This document shows positions 46,301-58,300 of a stretch of DNA of 64,000 nucleotides, piece after piece. The notes below the pieces were generated by a model, which had not been told where the DNA came from, made no database searches, and saw only the letters and a list, made by a program, of their open reading frames with translations. This DNA is from Canna indica (lineage: Eukaryota > Streptophyta > Magnoliopsida > Zingiberales > Cannaceae), in assembly GCA_034359265.1 (NCBI GenBank), contig CP136891.1, positions 83,160,001-83,224,000 of the forward strand, written 5' to 3'. The translations under genes and the position numbers were made by a program. Position 1 is the stretch's first letter. Every line of letters begins with the position of its first letter.

Positions 46301-49300
46301 TCAGAGTTGCAGTTTTGGGATCCACCATAGAGTTTGACATTTTTTACAAAGTAGTATCAAATGAAGCAATTGACAGAAAAAAATCCTGTGTTGGAACCAA
46401 AAACCTGGAGTGCTGTAGAAATTCGGCTTAGAAATGGCTTGAAAACGGCTCAGAAACGGCTCAGCTTGACTGGAGCCGGCTTAGAGCCGAGCCGACTTGG
46501 AGCCGCGCCTGGAGAAGCCGGCTTGGAAAAAAATTGGCGCCCGCCACAGAGGCGCCTGACAAAGGAGAGGGTGCCCGCCTCTACCTCGTCGATCGAGCCT
46601 TTCTCTTGTTCGAGAGGCGATCAGCGCGGCGCGTCTAGTTCGAGGGGTTGCCGAGGCTTCTACGCCGGCGGAGGAAGAAGAAGGAAGCGCCCTTTCTTGG
46701 TGCGTCTGGTTCAAGGAACTGCCGAGGTTTCTACGCCGGCGGAGGACGAAGAAGGAAGAGAAGATGTCGCCGTTGAGATGACGAAGGCTGGATTCTACGC
46801 CAGCGGTCCGAGAGGAAGACGATGGAGAGGCGATGCTTGTTCGACTTCGCGAGCGTCTGCGCTTAGCCAAGAAGACGCAGGGAGGAGCCGCGCGGAAGGT
46901 GCAGGAGAGACGCCGAACAGTAATGGCGTAGGAACAGCGAACACCGAACAGTAACGCGCATGAACAGTGAATTCCGAACAGTAACGGTGCATGAACAGTG
47001 AACGCCGAACAGTAACGGCGCAGGAACAGTAAAAACTAGGAAAAAAAATTTTGTGGAAAAATTCTAGGGCTGCTCTGATACCATGTTGAGCCCTAAAGCC
47101 TCAATTACATTAATCATAGAGAAGACCTATATATAAGCCAGAGACACCATAAGCTAAGCCTAGGAATAATATAAGCTAACCTATACCAACAATAAATACA
47201 ATATAAAAACTATTATCTTTAACAAGTCTCACAAGCCGTCGACTAGGATTTGATTTTGGGTCATGTGTTAGACTCGGATCCTAACTAGAATGTCAAGACT
47301 TAAGTGAGAAAGATTGTAGCAACTCGGTTTAGTTCCACTTTAGGAGGTCATCACATGTTACCTTGGTTAAAGACTTGATAATTGGGCTTAAGAATTTTGG
47401 GCAAGTGTTTTGGGCTTTCAAGTTAATGGATTAGTTATTCCAATAAGTCCAGCTATATGTTATATCAACTGTTATTATGCTTGAATTAGATGAATGAGGA
47501 AATTGCATAAGTTTGCATGTCTGCTTACATTTACCACCATGATCTCTCTACCTTCGCTATTCAATTTTAACAGTATTAATCTCCTGTTGTTCCTACTTTG
47601 GATTGTACCTTTTCTTTTATCTCCTTTTATTCTTGGGGAGACCTAGTAGTGAAGATGATGCTCTTTTACTCATACATATCAAGGCTATCATGCATTTTAG
47701 TATGATGGAAAATCCAGAACATAAAGTCCAAGGGAATGTTTTGGATGATGGGCTGCCAGCTACCTAGTGCATTAGGTCCCAGGCTATCCATGGTTTAAAA
47801 TCTCGGTACCGGTACCGTACCGTACCGACACACGGTACGGACCGGTATGAAAATGCATACCGGCCTGTGTTTTTTTTTTTTTTTCGTGACATACCGCCCG
47901 GTATGGGCCATATACCGCCCATACCGGGCGGTATATGGCATCATACCGCCATATACCGCCCGATATACACAATATACCCGGTTTTTTCAAATACCGGGTA
48001 TATCGTATACCGGAAACCTAAAAAACCGGTAAATACCGGACTTATCGTACCGTACCGACCGAGATTTTAAACCTTAAGGCTATCATGCACTTTCTTTTAA
48101 TATCATCTTTACTGTGATGGAAAAGCTAGAACATAAAACCTAACAATATCTTTACGATGATGGGTTGCCAGCTAGCCAGTGCATGAGGGCCTGAGGCTCC
48201 TCTACTTCGCAGTCTATATAAGAATCATACTTCAATTTAATTATATGCTGTATGCCTGTATGTTTACTTTTGATGGATCATACTGCTCTATTCAGTAATT
48301 CACCATTTTGGCTAAATTATAGATGACAAACGGATTTTTAACTAACAATACAGTAGCATCTGATCAAGAAATTTGTGTTGGGAATAAATTCCAAATTATC
48401 TGCGGAAGTTCAGGCACCATGGTGTCCCTGCTTGCTTTGCTAATATATGAATATGCTCCTTGGGATGATTCACTATAATTTTGTCGGTAATACATGAACT
48501 TTTAGCTGGAGAATTTTCAGCACTGCGATTTCATTATTATGTACTTTTGTGGGTATGTATTTCTTGCTCTACAAGTTAATATGATGGTTTGGAGGTCCAA
48601 AATTTTCTTCTTTTCTTGTAGTTTCTGCAAAAGTCTTTCTTTAAAATTTACATTCATACTTAGCTTGTGTTTAAAGCTTTACAAGTATTAGTTGTTCATA
48701 TATTGTTAGGTAGAGAGAGGGACCAATGCTTACTTGAGCGGACTGCGTGAGAAGTACTTTGGAGAACTCTTTCTAAATGCTTCTATGTCTCTGGGGGCTT
48801 CAGTTAGAGAATCACAGACAACCTTTTCTTCAGATATTCAATCAGATTTCTTTGGTCTTCTCCAAAACAAGTCATATACTGATGAGGTGGATGATATCTT
48901 TAATACAATGAATATGCATGCTAGGAATTACAAGACAACATCAATAAACTATGAAGAAGGTTTAAAACATATAGCCAGATATGTAGAATCATTCGAGTCA
49001 GAATCTAAGGAGATATGGCTTGTTTTTAAGAATGAAGGGATCTCTCTATCGAAGTTAATATATACAGCAGAAGATGCAACTAGTGATGAAAGAGATGAGA
49101 AAGTGAGGAATTTTAAAGTATTGCATCCTTCTTCCTGGTGGCACTGGTTAAGGACAACTGAAGCTGGACAAAAGGAAATGAAAAATCTTATATGGCAGTT
49201 GGTACGTGTATATCTCATGCATTGATTAGTCTGTACTCAATTGCCATCATAGGATCATATAACATAGTTACATCATCATTTTTTGTTGATCTCTCTGTAT

Positions 49301-52300
49301 GTGGAGATGGTAAACATCTTAGTTCATGCTACATGCTGTTCTCCTGTGCTGATAGGACTTAGGATGTCGATCTTTATTGGTATTATCAATGATAAATATC
49401 TTTGGCTAATGAATATTTATTCCAACTACATTTCCAATGTGGAGAGTCTGGAGACCATTTCAAAAATCTTAGTGAATATTCATCTTGATCATCATCAAAT
49501 AAGTAACTTCAGAATAAAGTAGTATCCTTGCAAGAAGCATCCATGCAGTACTTTATTGATGTATGGTTTTTAATAACTTGAAAGAATTTATTTGGATATA
49601 AATGTTGAGTTTGACTGGACGACCACTAATCGCTTAATCTTTTACTATTTCCTATGAATTTCTCATATGTTACTCAACGATAAATTTCCCAAAATCTTTA
49701 AATGTTCACCTTATTAATCTTTAAGATTTTGAGATAAGTAATCACCCAATCAAACTTATCATGGTATGCAATAAGAGGTCATATGATTTTGTTCCAATCC
49801 TACTTATAACCTATTAAACTATTTATATATCTCCAATAAAGTTAAGTCAATCCACATGTTAGGCTTGGGTTAGTTTAGTCTAGCTCACCCACCCACATGT
49901 GAGCGAAAGTGTTAAGAATGTAAAACTAAGTTGGACAGTTTTCTAATAGCATAAGTTTTTAAGCTCCAATCAACTTTTGTGGTATCAGCACAGTTCATTT
50001 GTTCTTGTGTTAAAAAAATATACACATTTACAAGCCAAAGTTAGTATTAAGAAAATATGCATATGCCTAAGCCAAAATTAAGTTCAATCGACGTGTTTGG
50101 TTTGGACAAGTTCAATCTAGTTTACCTACTCTGCATATAAGGAAAGTGTTAAGACTTAAGAATATAAAACTATTCTTTCTTTCTTTCTTTTTTTTTAAAA
50201 AGAAAAAAACTAAAAGAAAGTGGTTTTATAACACAACCATTACAAAGCGTAAACGCGATAATATACGCACAAAGCGTATTACAAGACGTACAAAGACATG
50301 GAAAAGGCGCACAAAGCGCTACAACTAGGGATTGAACCCAAGACCTAGACAACACACCCGAAGCTACTACCACTTGAACACAAGTGGGTTCACTTAAGAA
50401 TATAAAACTATAGATTGGGCTCTTTACTAACAACTTAAGCTTTTGGGAAAAGTGGTCATTTGATCACACTTAATTATATTTACAAAGTATTTTAAATATA
50501 TGTTGAATCTGACACCAGCACTATAAACACTTAGTACTATCTATAAAAATAATTGATTACTAAATCTAAAGAGGGTATGGCCAAAAGTTCAAGGGTCCAA
50601 GAATGTTTTTACATTACCCATCCACCCTATTAGACATCATTTTGCTCCAGCTGCATGTTTAGACATAAAGGGTTATCATGAAACCAAAATATCTATTGAT
50701 GAATAAGATCCATTTATCTTGTAGTTTAGTAGACAACCAAAGAACAAACCTGCACCAGGGCTTTGGCTAAAGTCATGAATAGATATATCTATTCATGAAC
50801 AAAACCCCATAATTGTTTTCTAATTGAGCTGTTTGGCTAGTAGTGTGATTTGACAATTAGTTCATAGTGTCTTGGACTACATGCATGGCAGCTTCCCTGT
50901 TGTGCAAAATTTGCAGATTACATAGTGTGCTTTTCTGTTGGACATAATGTGGTTATCTAGTGGAACCAGTCTCATTAAGTTATTGAAAACATCCAAGCTG
51001 TATCAACAATTAAAATAAAAGAATAAAAGGGAAACATGTCCTCTTATTCACTCTAGAGTCTAGGCATATGATTCTAGGAAAGAAGATGACAGGTTGAAAT
51101 ATTCCTCTACTAACAGACTGGTTGTTTGATTTATAAGGTAATACAATTTAGCCAATATTGTTGGCTAAGGCACCTGTTGTTACTGCTTTTTTATTATTGG
51201 GTTCCATACTTCCATGTATTTATTTTTAATGTTTGTGTTTGTATTGCAAAAGAATAAGTTTATGCTTGTAGTTGTCATTTCCAAGAACACTTATGTTTAT
51301 CATCATTCCACATTATGTTTACACTTGTATTCGTCATTATGGAGGTGATTATTACTTTTTATGCATATGCTTTATGTTGTTTTTTAACCTTGCCTAATTT
51401 ATGATATAATTTCTGATGTCTCATGCCTTCTTTTATGTTTTCATTTCATCTGACAGTTAATGGCTCTGAAGGCTTGTCATGATCACAATATCACTCATAG
51501 AGACATTAAGCCTGGTATGGACATAGATGGCCTTGTTTCTTGGTTGTATATTTTAGCTGCTCATCCTAATGTATTTGTTTTGCATCGCTCCTGAATAATT
51601 GCTGAAGAATACTACGGTTATATGATGAATAATAAAAGTATCTTTACATGGCATTCTATGAAGGAAAGAATGAAGGAAAAAATGTTGGCGTAGTATTTCT
51701 AGATATCCCATGCTTTTCCCATCATTTCTCCTTTTCCCGATAAACTCGATCTCAATTACTTGGATATTCTTAGTCTTATAGCTAGTATCTCATCCATCTT
51801 AGTAATTGTGTTTTTGCAAAAATCACAAGTTTTCACTTCTTGTCGTAATTACCTGCTAAAAGTTGCATCAATCTTTTAATTCATTAAGATCTCTAGATTT
51901 GCTACATAAGAAGCTGATGCATGCTATTTTTGTTTGAAGAAAACATGATTGTCTGCTTGGAAGATGTTCGCACAGGAGGATGCTTAAAGGAAATTCCAAT
52001 TGGAGATGGAGAGAATCATCTAAAAATGTATGCACCTTTTCCAATTACCTTAATCTTGCCCTTAGAATTTCCTTTATGGATATTGGAGTTGGAGAATTTA
52101 GTGAATGGGTCAATGACAATTATTTCAAAAACTTGGAAAACAAAATGCTTACAGTCTTGAGATGAGAATCTTGGTTAGAATTGTTTGTTTTATTTGGATG
52201 CCTTTTTCGATGACCTATCTGTTTTTATATCTCAAACTACACAAACACTGCTTGTGACTGCAAGAGTTCCTTTTCTGGAGTTTATAATGTGTGATAATAT

Positions 52301-55300
52301 TGCATCAACTCTCTTGTAAAGTATATGGTGCTTGAAACTTTTTAAGTTTTTGATCCATGTATATATAAAATGAATAAGGGCCTGTATGCTTGGCCTTGCT
52401 GCAAATCCATTTATAACAAGTGGACCAGCAAATGTGCCATTTCCTTTATACATAGTAGGTCACCGACCAAACAGGCTCTAAGTGAATTGTGCATACTAGA
52501 CTGGTGATACTGCTAATTATGTCTTACTATCACTATTTGATCCCACTAGTCTGCAACTTAAGGATTTGATAATGTGTTGATTAAAAAGGAAGAACTGCAG
52601 GTAAACAAAGCTGAAAATTGAACAATAAATTGAGTATGAGCTTGTAGATACTAGCATAGTTACTTCCTCAAAAGAAAACTAGCATGGCTACTGTAGGAAT
52701 CATGGAGGTTTGAGTTTTATTTTTATATTTTTATTCTGATTATATGCATACCCTAGCTTTCCACAATTGAGAAGCTACTCTCAGTTATTGCTTAACCTTG
52801 ATTCTAGGTAGCTCATTGTTTTTTTCCTTAGTTGAATTGGTAAAAGAGGCTAGCTTTTGTTTCATTCTACAGGCGACTTATTGATTTTGGCAGTGCTATG
52901 GATGATTTCACTGTGAAACATCTTTATGGAACTGGACCGAGTAGGTGAGAAGTCATTTTGATTATTGCATCCTCTTGCTGTTTTGAGGAGCTGATTGGTA
53001 TATTTTCTTGCTTGGTTCTATATATTGGCCAACCATTGGCAAGCTTTTGCACTTTGCCAACTATTGTGACATTTTGAGATTTACAGCAGAAAATATAGTC
53101 CCATAGTTTGGATTGATTTTTCAATGAATTTTCTTGCAACATGCCATAATTTCGAGAACATTCTGGTAGACGATTTTATCTAAATTGTGTATATTTTTCA
53201 GAGCAAAGAAAACTTTGAAGTTATGAGTATGACTAACCATTACAAGGAGACACTTGGTCGTTGCTGCCACCAAAATATGTATACAACCAAAGATCTAGAT
53301 GTCATTTATTTTGAAGTACAGATATTACTTAAGCATGTCTTATTTAGAGTTTAGACAGATATTTCACCATAAATGTCTAGGACATTGAAGTAAACGGTTA
53401 TTATTACACGTGGAGAGATTATATTCAATAAATAAATAGGCTAATCTCATGAGATTGTATTAAGTTCCTTCAGGCTAGTTAATGAGGATATATACATCAT
53501 ATACACTTTTGATCACATTATGGGTCAGTGTGAGATATTAATATCCACCTTAGAACATGTCCATGGGATGGGTAACTATGGGCAAGCCATATAGGAACAC
53601 TTAGGGGTATCCAATTGGATCTGGATTGAACAGATTTCAAACAAAACCATATTTTCCTAAATTTTTCATACCAAAGTGAATAATTTTTTCTTATAAAAAA
53701 GGATCCAAATTCAAATAAAAATTTCATGGTTCAGTTAAGTTTAGTCCAAACTTCTATATTTATTATTTTTATCAGTATTCTTCTGTTTTAAAATAAATAT
53801 AAGTGATTAAAACACCTTAAATCAATTATAAAAAATATTTTCAATAAATTATTATTACTATATTTGAATAAAATATACAAAAAAACATATTAATTACAAA
53901 ATGAAATTTTTATTTTTTTAAAAAAATATATTTATTTTCAGTTTGATTTGATTACAATTTATCAAAGCCTAGCTGAACTGAACTTTCAAACATGGTTCAA
54001 AAACCAAATTGAACCAAAGTCATTAAGAAAGAAAAACTGAATTGAAGTGGAGATTTGTTTTAGTTATGTTTTGGTGGTTGAATCAAAGTTTGAATCACAC
54101 TTAGTAGGTTCTTTAAAGATTTGACTGAGTGATAGAAGCAAAAGATTAAGCATTCGTGGTGGGCACTCACCATAAACATGGAATTTATATTTACGACTGT
54201 TAACTTGTACCCTCTTCCAATTTTATCATGGATGTGGAAGATAATTCTTAGAATTTAGAAGGCACTTTTCCATGCATTGTTATGTTCTTGACTAACTTAT
54301 AAATATTATGTGTAAGTTCTGTATGAGCCATTAAAACTCCAGACATCCCTCTTTTATTTTGAATCTTGAGCTGTTTTATCACCAGTATACCTTTCTCACT
54401 AACCTTTATGGTTTATAGATCTGAGCAGACCTTTGAGTATACTCCTCCAGAAGCTTTACTAAATGCTAGCTGGTTTCGGGGGCCAAAAAGCGTGACATTG
54501 AAGTTTGTACCTCTCTTGTCATTTTTTGAATATTTTTATATTGGAACATTCTAAGAACCAATTCTTATGTGGTCAATTTTTGTTTTTACTTTTTTTGATG
54601 AGCTATTCATTGGTATTGCTCTGCATGTTTCTTTTACATTGATGCTGATAAAAAAAAATTATTTGCATGATGACTTTTTTTAAAGGTATGACATGTGGAG
54701 CGTAGGCGTCGTGATGCTAGAGTTAATTTTAGGATCCCCTCATGTCTTTGAGATAAATGATCGTACCCGTGCTCTCTTGGACCAGCATCTTGAGGGCTGG
54801 AGTGACCACACCAAGGAGCTTGCCTACAAGTAAAATTATTTTCTTAAGCAGTATCAAGCCAATAAATGTTTTTACCTTTTCAGTTTCATGTTTACCTTGG
54901 AAAATTCTTTGTTGTTTAATCGGTTTCTAGTTTACTTGTTTTGTAATCATCTGTGATCTGTATATTGTCATCAGTTATTAGTTTTTACAACTTACAAGAA
55001 GGGATCTATATAGCACTCTTGATTTTTATGATCTGTATGTATAAATTTTCTAATTTGCTCATGATTAGTTACAGTCATTAGTGGTTCAATGCTCCTGTTT
55101 TCTGATTCCATCCATTGTTTGCTGTCTATATTACATGGTAGATGAAAACAATAGATATATTTCATGTGCGGAGCCATTCAAGGTTTAAATTGAATCATTT
55201 TCCCAGTTATGTCAGAAGCATGACATATTTAATGTTTTTGATTTAAAGTGGTTAAGTAACAATGGTTAATTCTGCATTTAGTTGTGAGATTTGATTGTAA

Positions 55301-58300
55301 GAATCACAAAATTCAGTTTGGACTGGTCTCTTGCTGATAGAGACAAATAGGCAATAGACCTGTATCAGTCGAATCAGAAAATTAAAATAATGGAACATTC
55401 AGAAAAGTATCTAAAGAAGAAAAGAGGCACATTGATTGATGATTGCAAGGAAGGATAATCACCAGCAATGAGGCTTGCTGAAAACAAGCTGGCTCACTGT
55501 TTAGACTCCTTGTCATAAGAGCGAACTATCTTTGAATCACAAACTGAAAACCTCATCCAACAAATAAATGTGAGGTAAGCTGAACAAGAGTTACTAGTTG
55601 GTCTGCAACTAGTCACTAAATTGAATGCAGGATTCTCTCTTTCAAAAAAAAAGTTGGTCTGCAATCTAGATTGATAAGAAACTTTACTAGTTAAAGTGAT
55701 GAAATTCTGACATTTTTAATTCCAAGAAAATTGCCTTTGCTTTTGTTTTTACTTTTTATTCCATGTTATTACAGTGTTGGTGTTAATTGGGATTTGGGAT
55801 TACTGTTGCATGTACCTTTATGCATGATGCTACTGATCATTTTTAAATGTGAGCAAAAAAGCGATATTTAAATGGTTATCAATGAGTAATGTTGAGTTTC
55901 ATGATCACTGTCAATTTGAGATTGGATGTATTACCTTTTATGTTTTGGTTTCAGATTAAGATCATACATGGAGATGTGCATTTTAATTCCTGGGATATCT
56001 CCAAATCATTATCCTACTGGTGGTAAAAGAGACCATGTAAGCCTATTTCTTTCCATCAGTCTCGTGTACATGCATATCCAATGCACATTCTAATTTAGCT
56101 TTTAATATCGTTTTTCATAAAGCAACACCTAGCATATTATTTGGAAATTAAACCCTCATATTAATCTTTTACCAGCATCTATTTTATTCTACTTAAAAAG
56201 AGTGATTATATTGCATGAGGGTTTTGCCAATGCAAGCTTTGAAGAGGGTCAATGCACGCAAGTACCCAACTTTATCCAATATCCTTGAATATAAGAAAGC
56301 TGTTTTCGTGACTGGCACCTTGGTCTCCTAGGTCACAGCAAAACATTCTTATTTTTACACCAAGTCTCGCCCTCATGCTTTCTACTGATTTGGTAATTGA
56401 AAAAAAAAATCCCAACAGTGAAAATCCATTTAATGATAAATATTAGCTAATGTAGTATTTATGAATATTTTCAGAGGAATTTCAAAGTGGCTTACATACT
56501 GCCTGTTGTTAGTTTTCTAGTTCTTAGAATGGATTTGTAAACTCAAGATACCAAATTAGCTGTAGTTATCTCTTGACAAGAAATTTGTTATCAACATGTT
56601 TTTTCTTTCTAAATATCATAAATTACAAAAGAATATAACGTATTAATTCATCAAGATATTTTTCCTTGATCAAGGTTGATGTCTCACCTGCTTGTTGGAA
56701 ATGTTCAGAAGAATCTTTTTCAATTCAAGTGAAGGCCAGAGATCCTCTCAAACTTGGGTCAGTATCTAAACTTCTAAAGCTGTATATAACTGTACTTTTA
56801 TATTGTTACTAATTGGCATACAATTTTATTTACGTTTGGCTTATGTGTGTCCCTAAATGACAGTTTTCATGATGTCTGGGCATTGCGATTGGTACGTCAG
56901 CTGTTAGTATGGCATCCAGTAAGACATTTTCCTCTTAATCAAAATGTCCTGAAACCATTAAGCATTTTCGTTCTACATAACTTCTTAAATGATTCTCAAT
57001 GTTTTAATGTAAGCAATCTGCATGATCCAAGCATCTGGCAATTCGATATCGTCCTAAGATTTTCCTTTTAATAATTTTGGGCTCTAAGGTAAATGATTGT
57101 TTTTGGGATCTTGTCTCACTGTTCCAGACCTACTTCCTGCAAAAATATACTGACAAATCCCAGAATCCATATTGCGTTCAAGATTTTGAAATGTGCTCAT
57201 AAATTCATCTAACCTAGAACCAGGTTGCTCCATGTGGCAACAATGTCCAGGAGTTTTGTTTGACACCATTTCTTTTATGCATCAACAAGCCTAAAGTAAT
57301 TAAAGACTGCATTATGATATTGTTCCCACCATTTTAAAACCAAAATACTGCATGGATCCGAAAAAGAAAAACTGCTTCAACTAGCCTGAATTCAACAAAG
57401 GTCTAACCATGGTTTGATAAATACTGCTCGTACTGGGCGGTATTTAATGTCACACCGGGCGATATAGTCGTTTGGGATCAGGTTTGACTGGTTTTGGGGA
57501 CTATATAAACCCCCCCAAAACCTCTCTTTCACCCCCACTCACCCCCTAAGTATTTCTTGATCAATTATGTGTCATTGTACGGGCCTGTACCGTGTATCGG
57601 TACGGTAAGGTACCGGTATATACTGGTAGCGGCCGATGACCAAAATCGGTACCGGTACCGGTATTTTAAACCATGATTCTAGCATCTCCCAGTTGAGTGC
57701 TTCATCAAATTTAACATAACATTTTTCATAAAATACATTTAATTGAAAAAAATGCTGTGGTATTTTGAAAACCTAGATCACTCAGTAACTAATGGGAACT
57801 CAAATGCTTGATTACAACTCATGAGAAACTAATGACAAATGTCATGGTGCCGGTTGTTGAATATCTTAATACAAGTGGATACTATTGTTCATCCTATAAA
57901 ACATTACTTTTACTCAATGGCCGAATTTTATAAGTTTAACCTTTATTTATAAATAATGCCCAAGGCAGGCAATAATCTATCATATTTAAGTGGATGAAAT
58001 CACAAATTATGTCCTGTTCCAATATCATTCTGCTAATAAGCTATAGGAGTAGACGGTGGACCACAATTTTTTTCTTTCTTTCTTGTATTAGCTCTGTTGG
58101 GATATCTTTACATAGTAAATCTTTTTTTTTTTGCTTCTGATATTCTGCTTTATCTGACACGAATTGGTCTTATTAGTATCTTTTCAACTTCCAGCTATGG
58201 CCTTTTATTAGCAAACATTATTGGCTACTATCTAGTATATGTACTATTATCATGCTTACTCTTTTTCACTGTATGGTGAATTCATTTGTCTTCTAGGAGG

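Larger units (their letters stand above)
42129..47224 (-). mobile_element. Ty1/copia LTR retrotransposon, 5096 bp, in intron 10
   Basis: The element is complete in structure and lies antisense to the host gene. LTRs of 141 bp sit at 42129-42269 and 47084-47224 and are identical base for base as far as I can compare. They start TGTTAAAG and end CTCAACA on the element strand. The target duplication is AGTCT (42124-42128, 47225-47229). A primer-binding site and polypurine tract are in place. Pol order is protease-integrase-RT-RNase H, which is copia. The coding region carries stops and frameshifts, so this copy is not autonomous. It lengthens intron 10 to 7.4 kb. Confidence 0.97.

Noticed and set aside
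46361..46954. 197-codon forward frame
   Set aside because: It lies antisense in the GC-rich leader of the copia element and consists of repeated motifs.
41089..49201. Separate phosphatase and kinase genes split at intron 10
   Set aside because: The copia insertion makes the gap large, but exon phases match and the kinase N-lobe is itself divided across the intron (glycine loop and Lys before it), so it is one gene.
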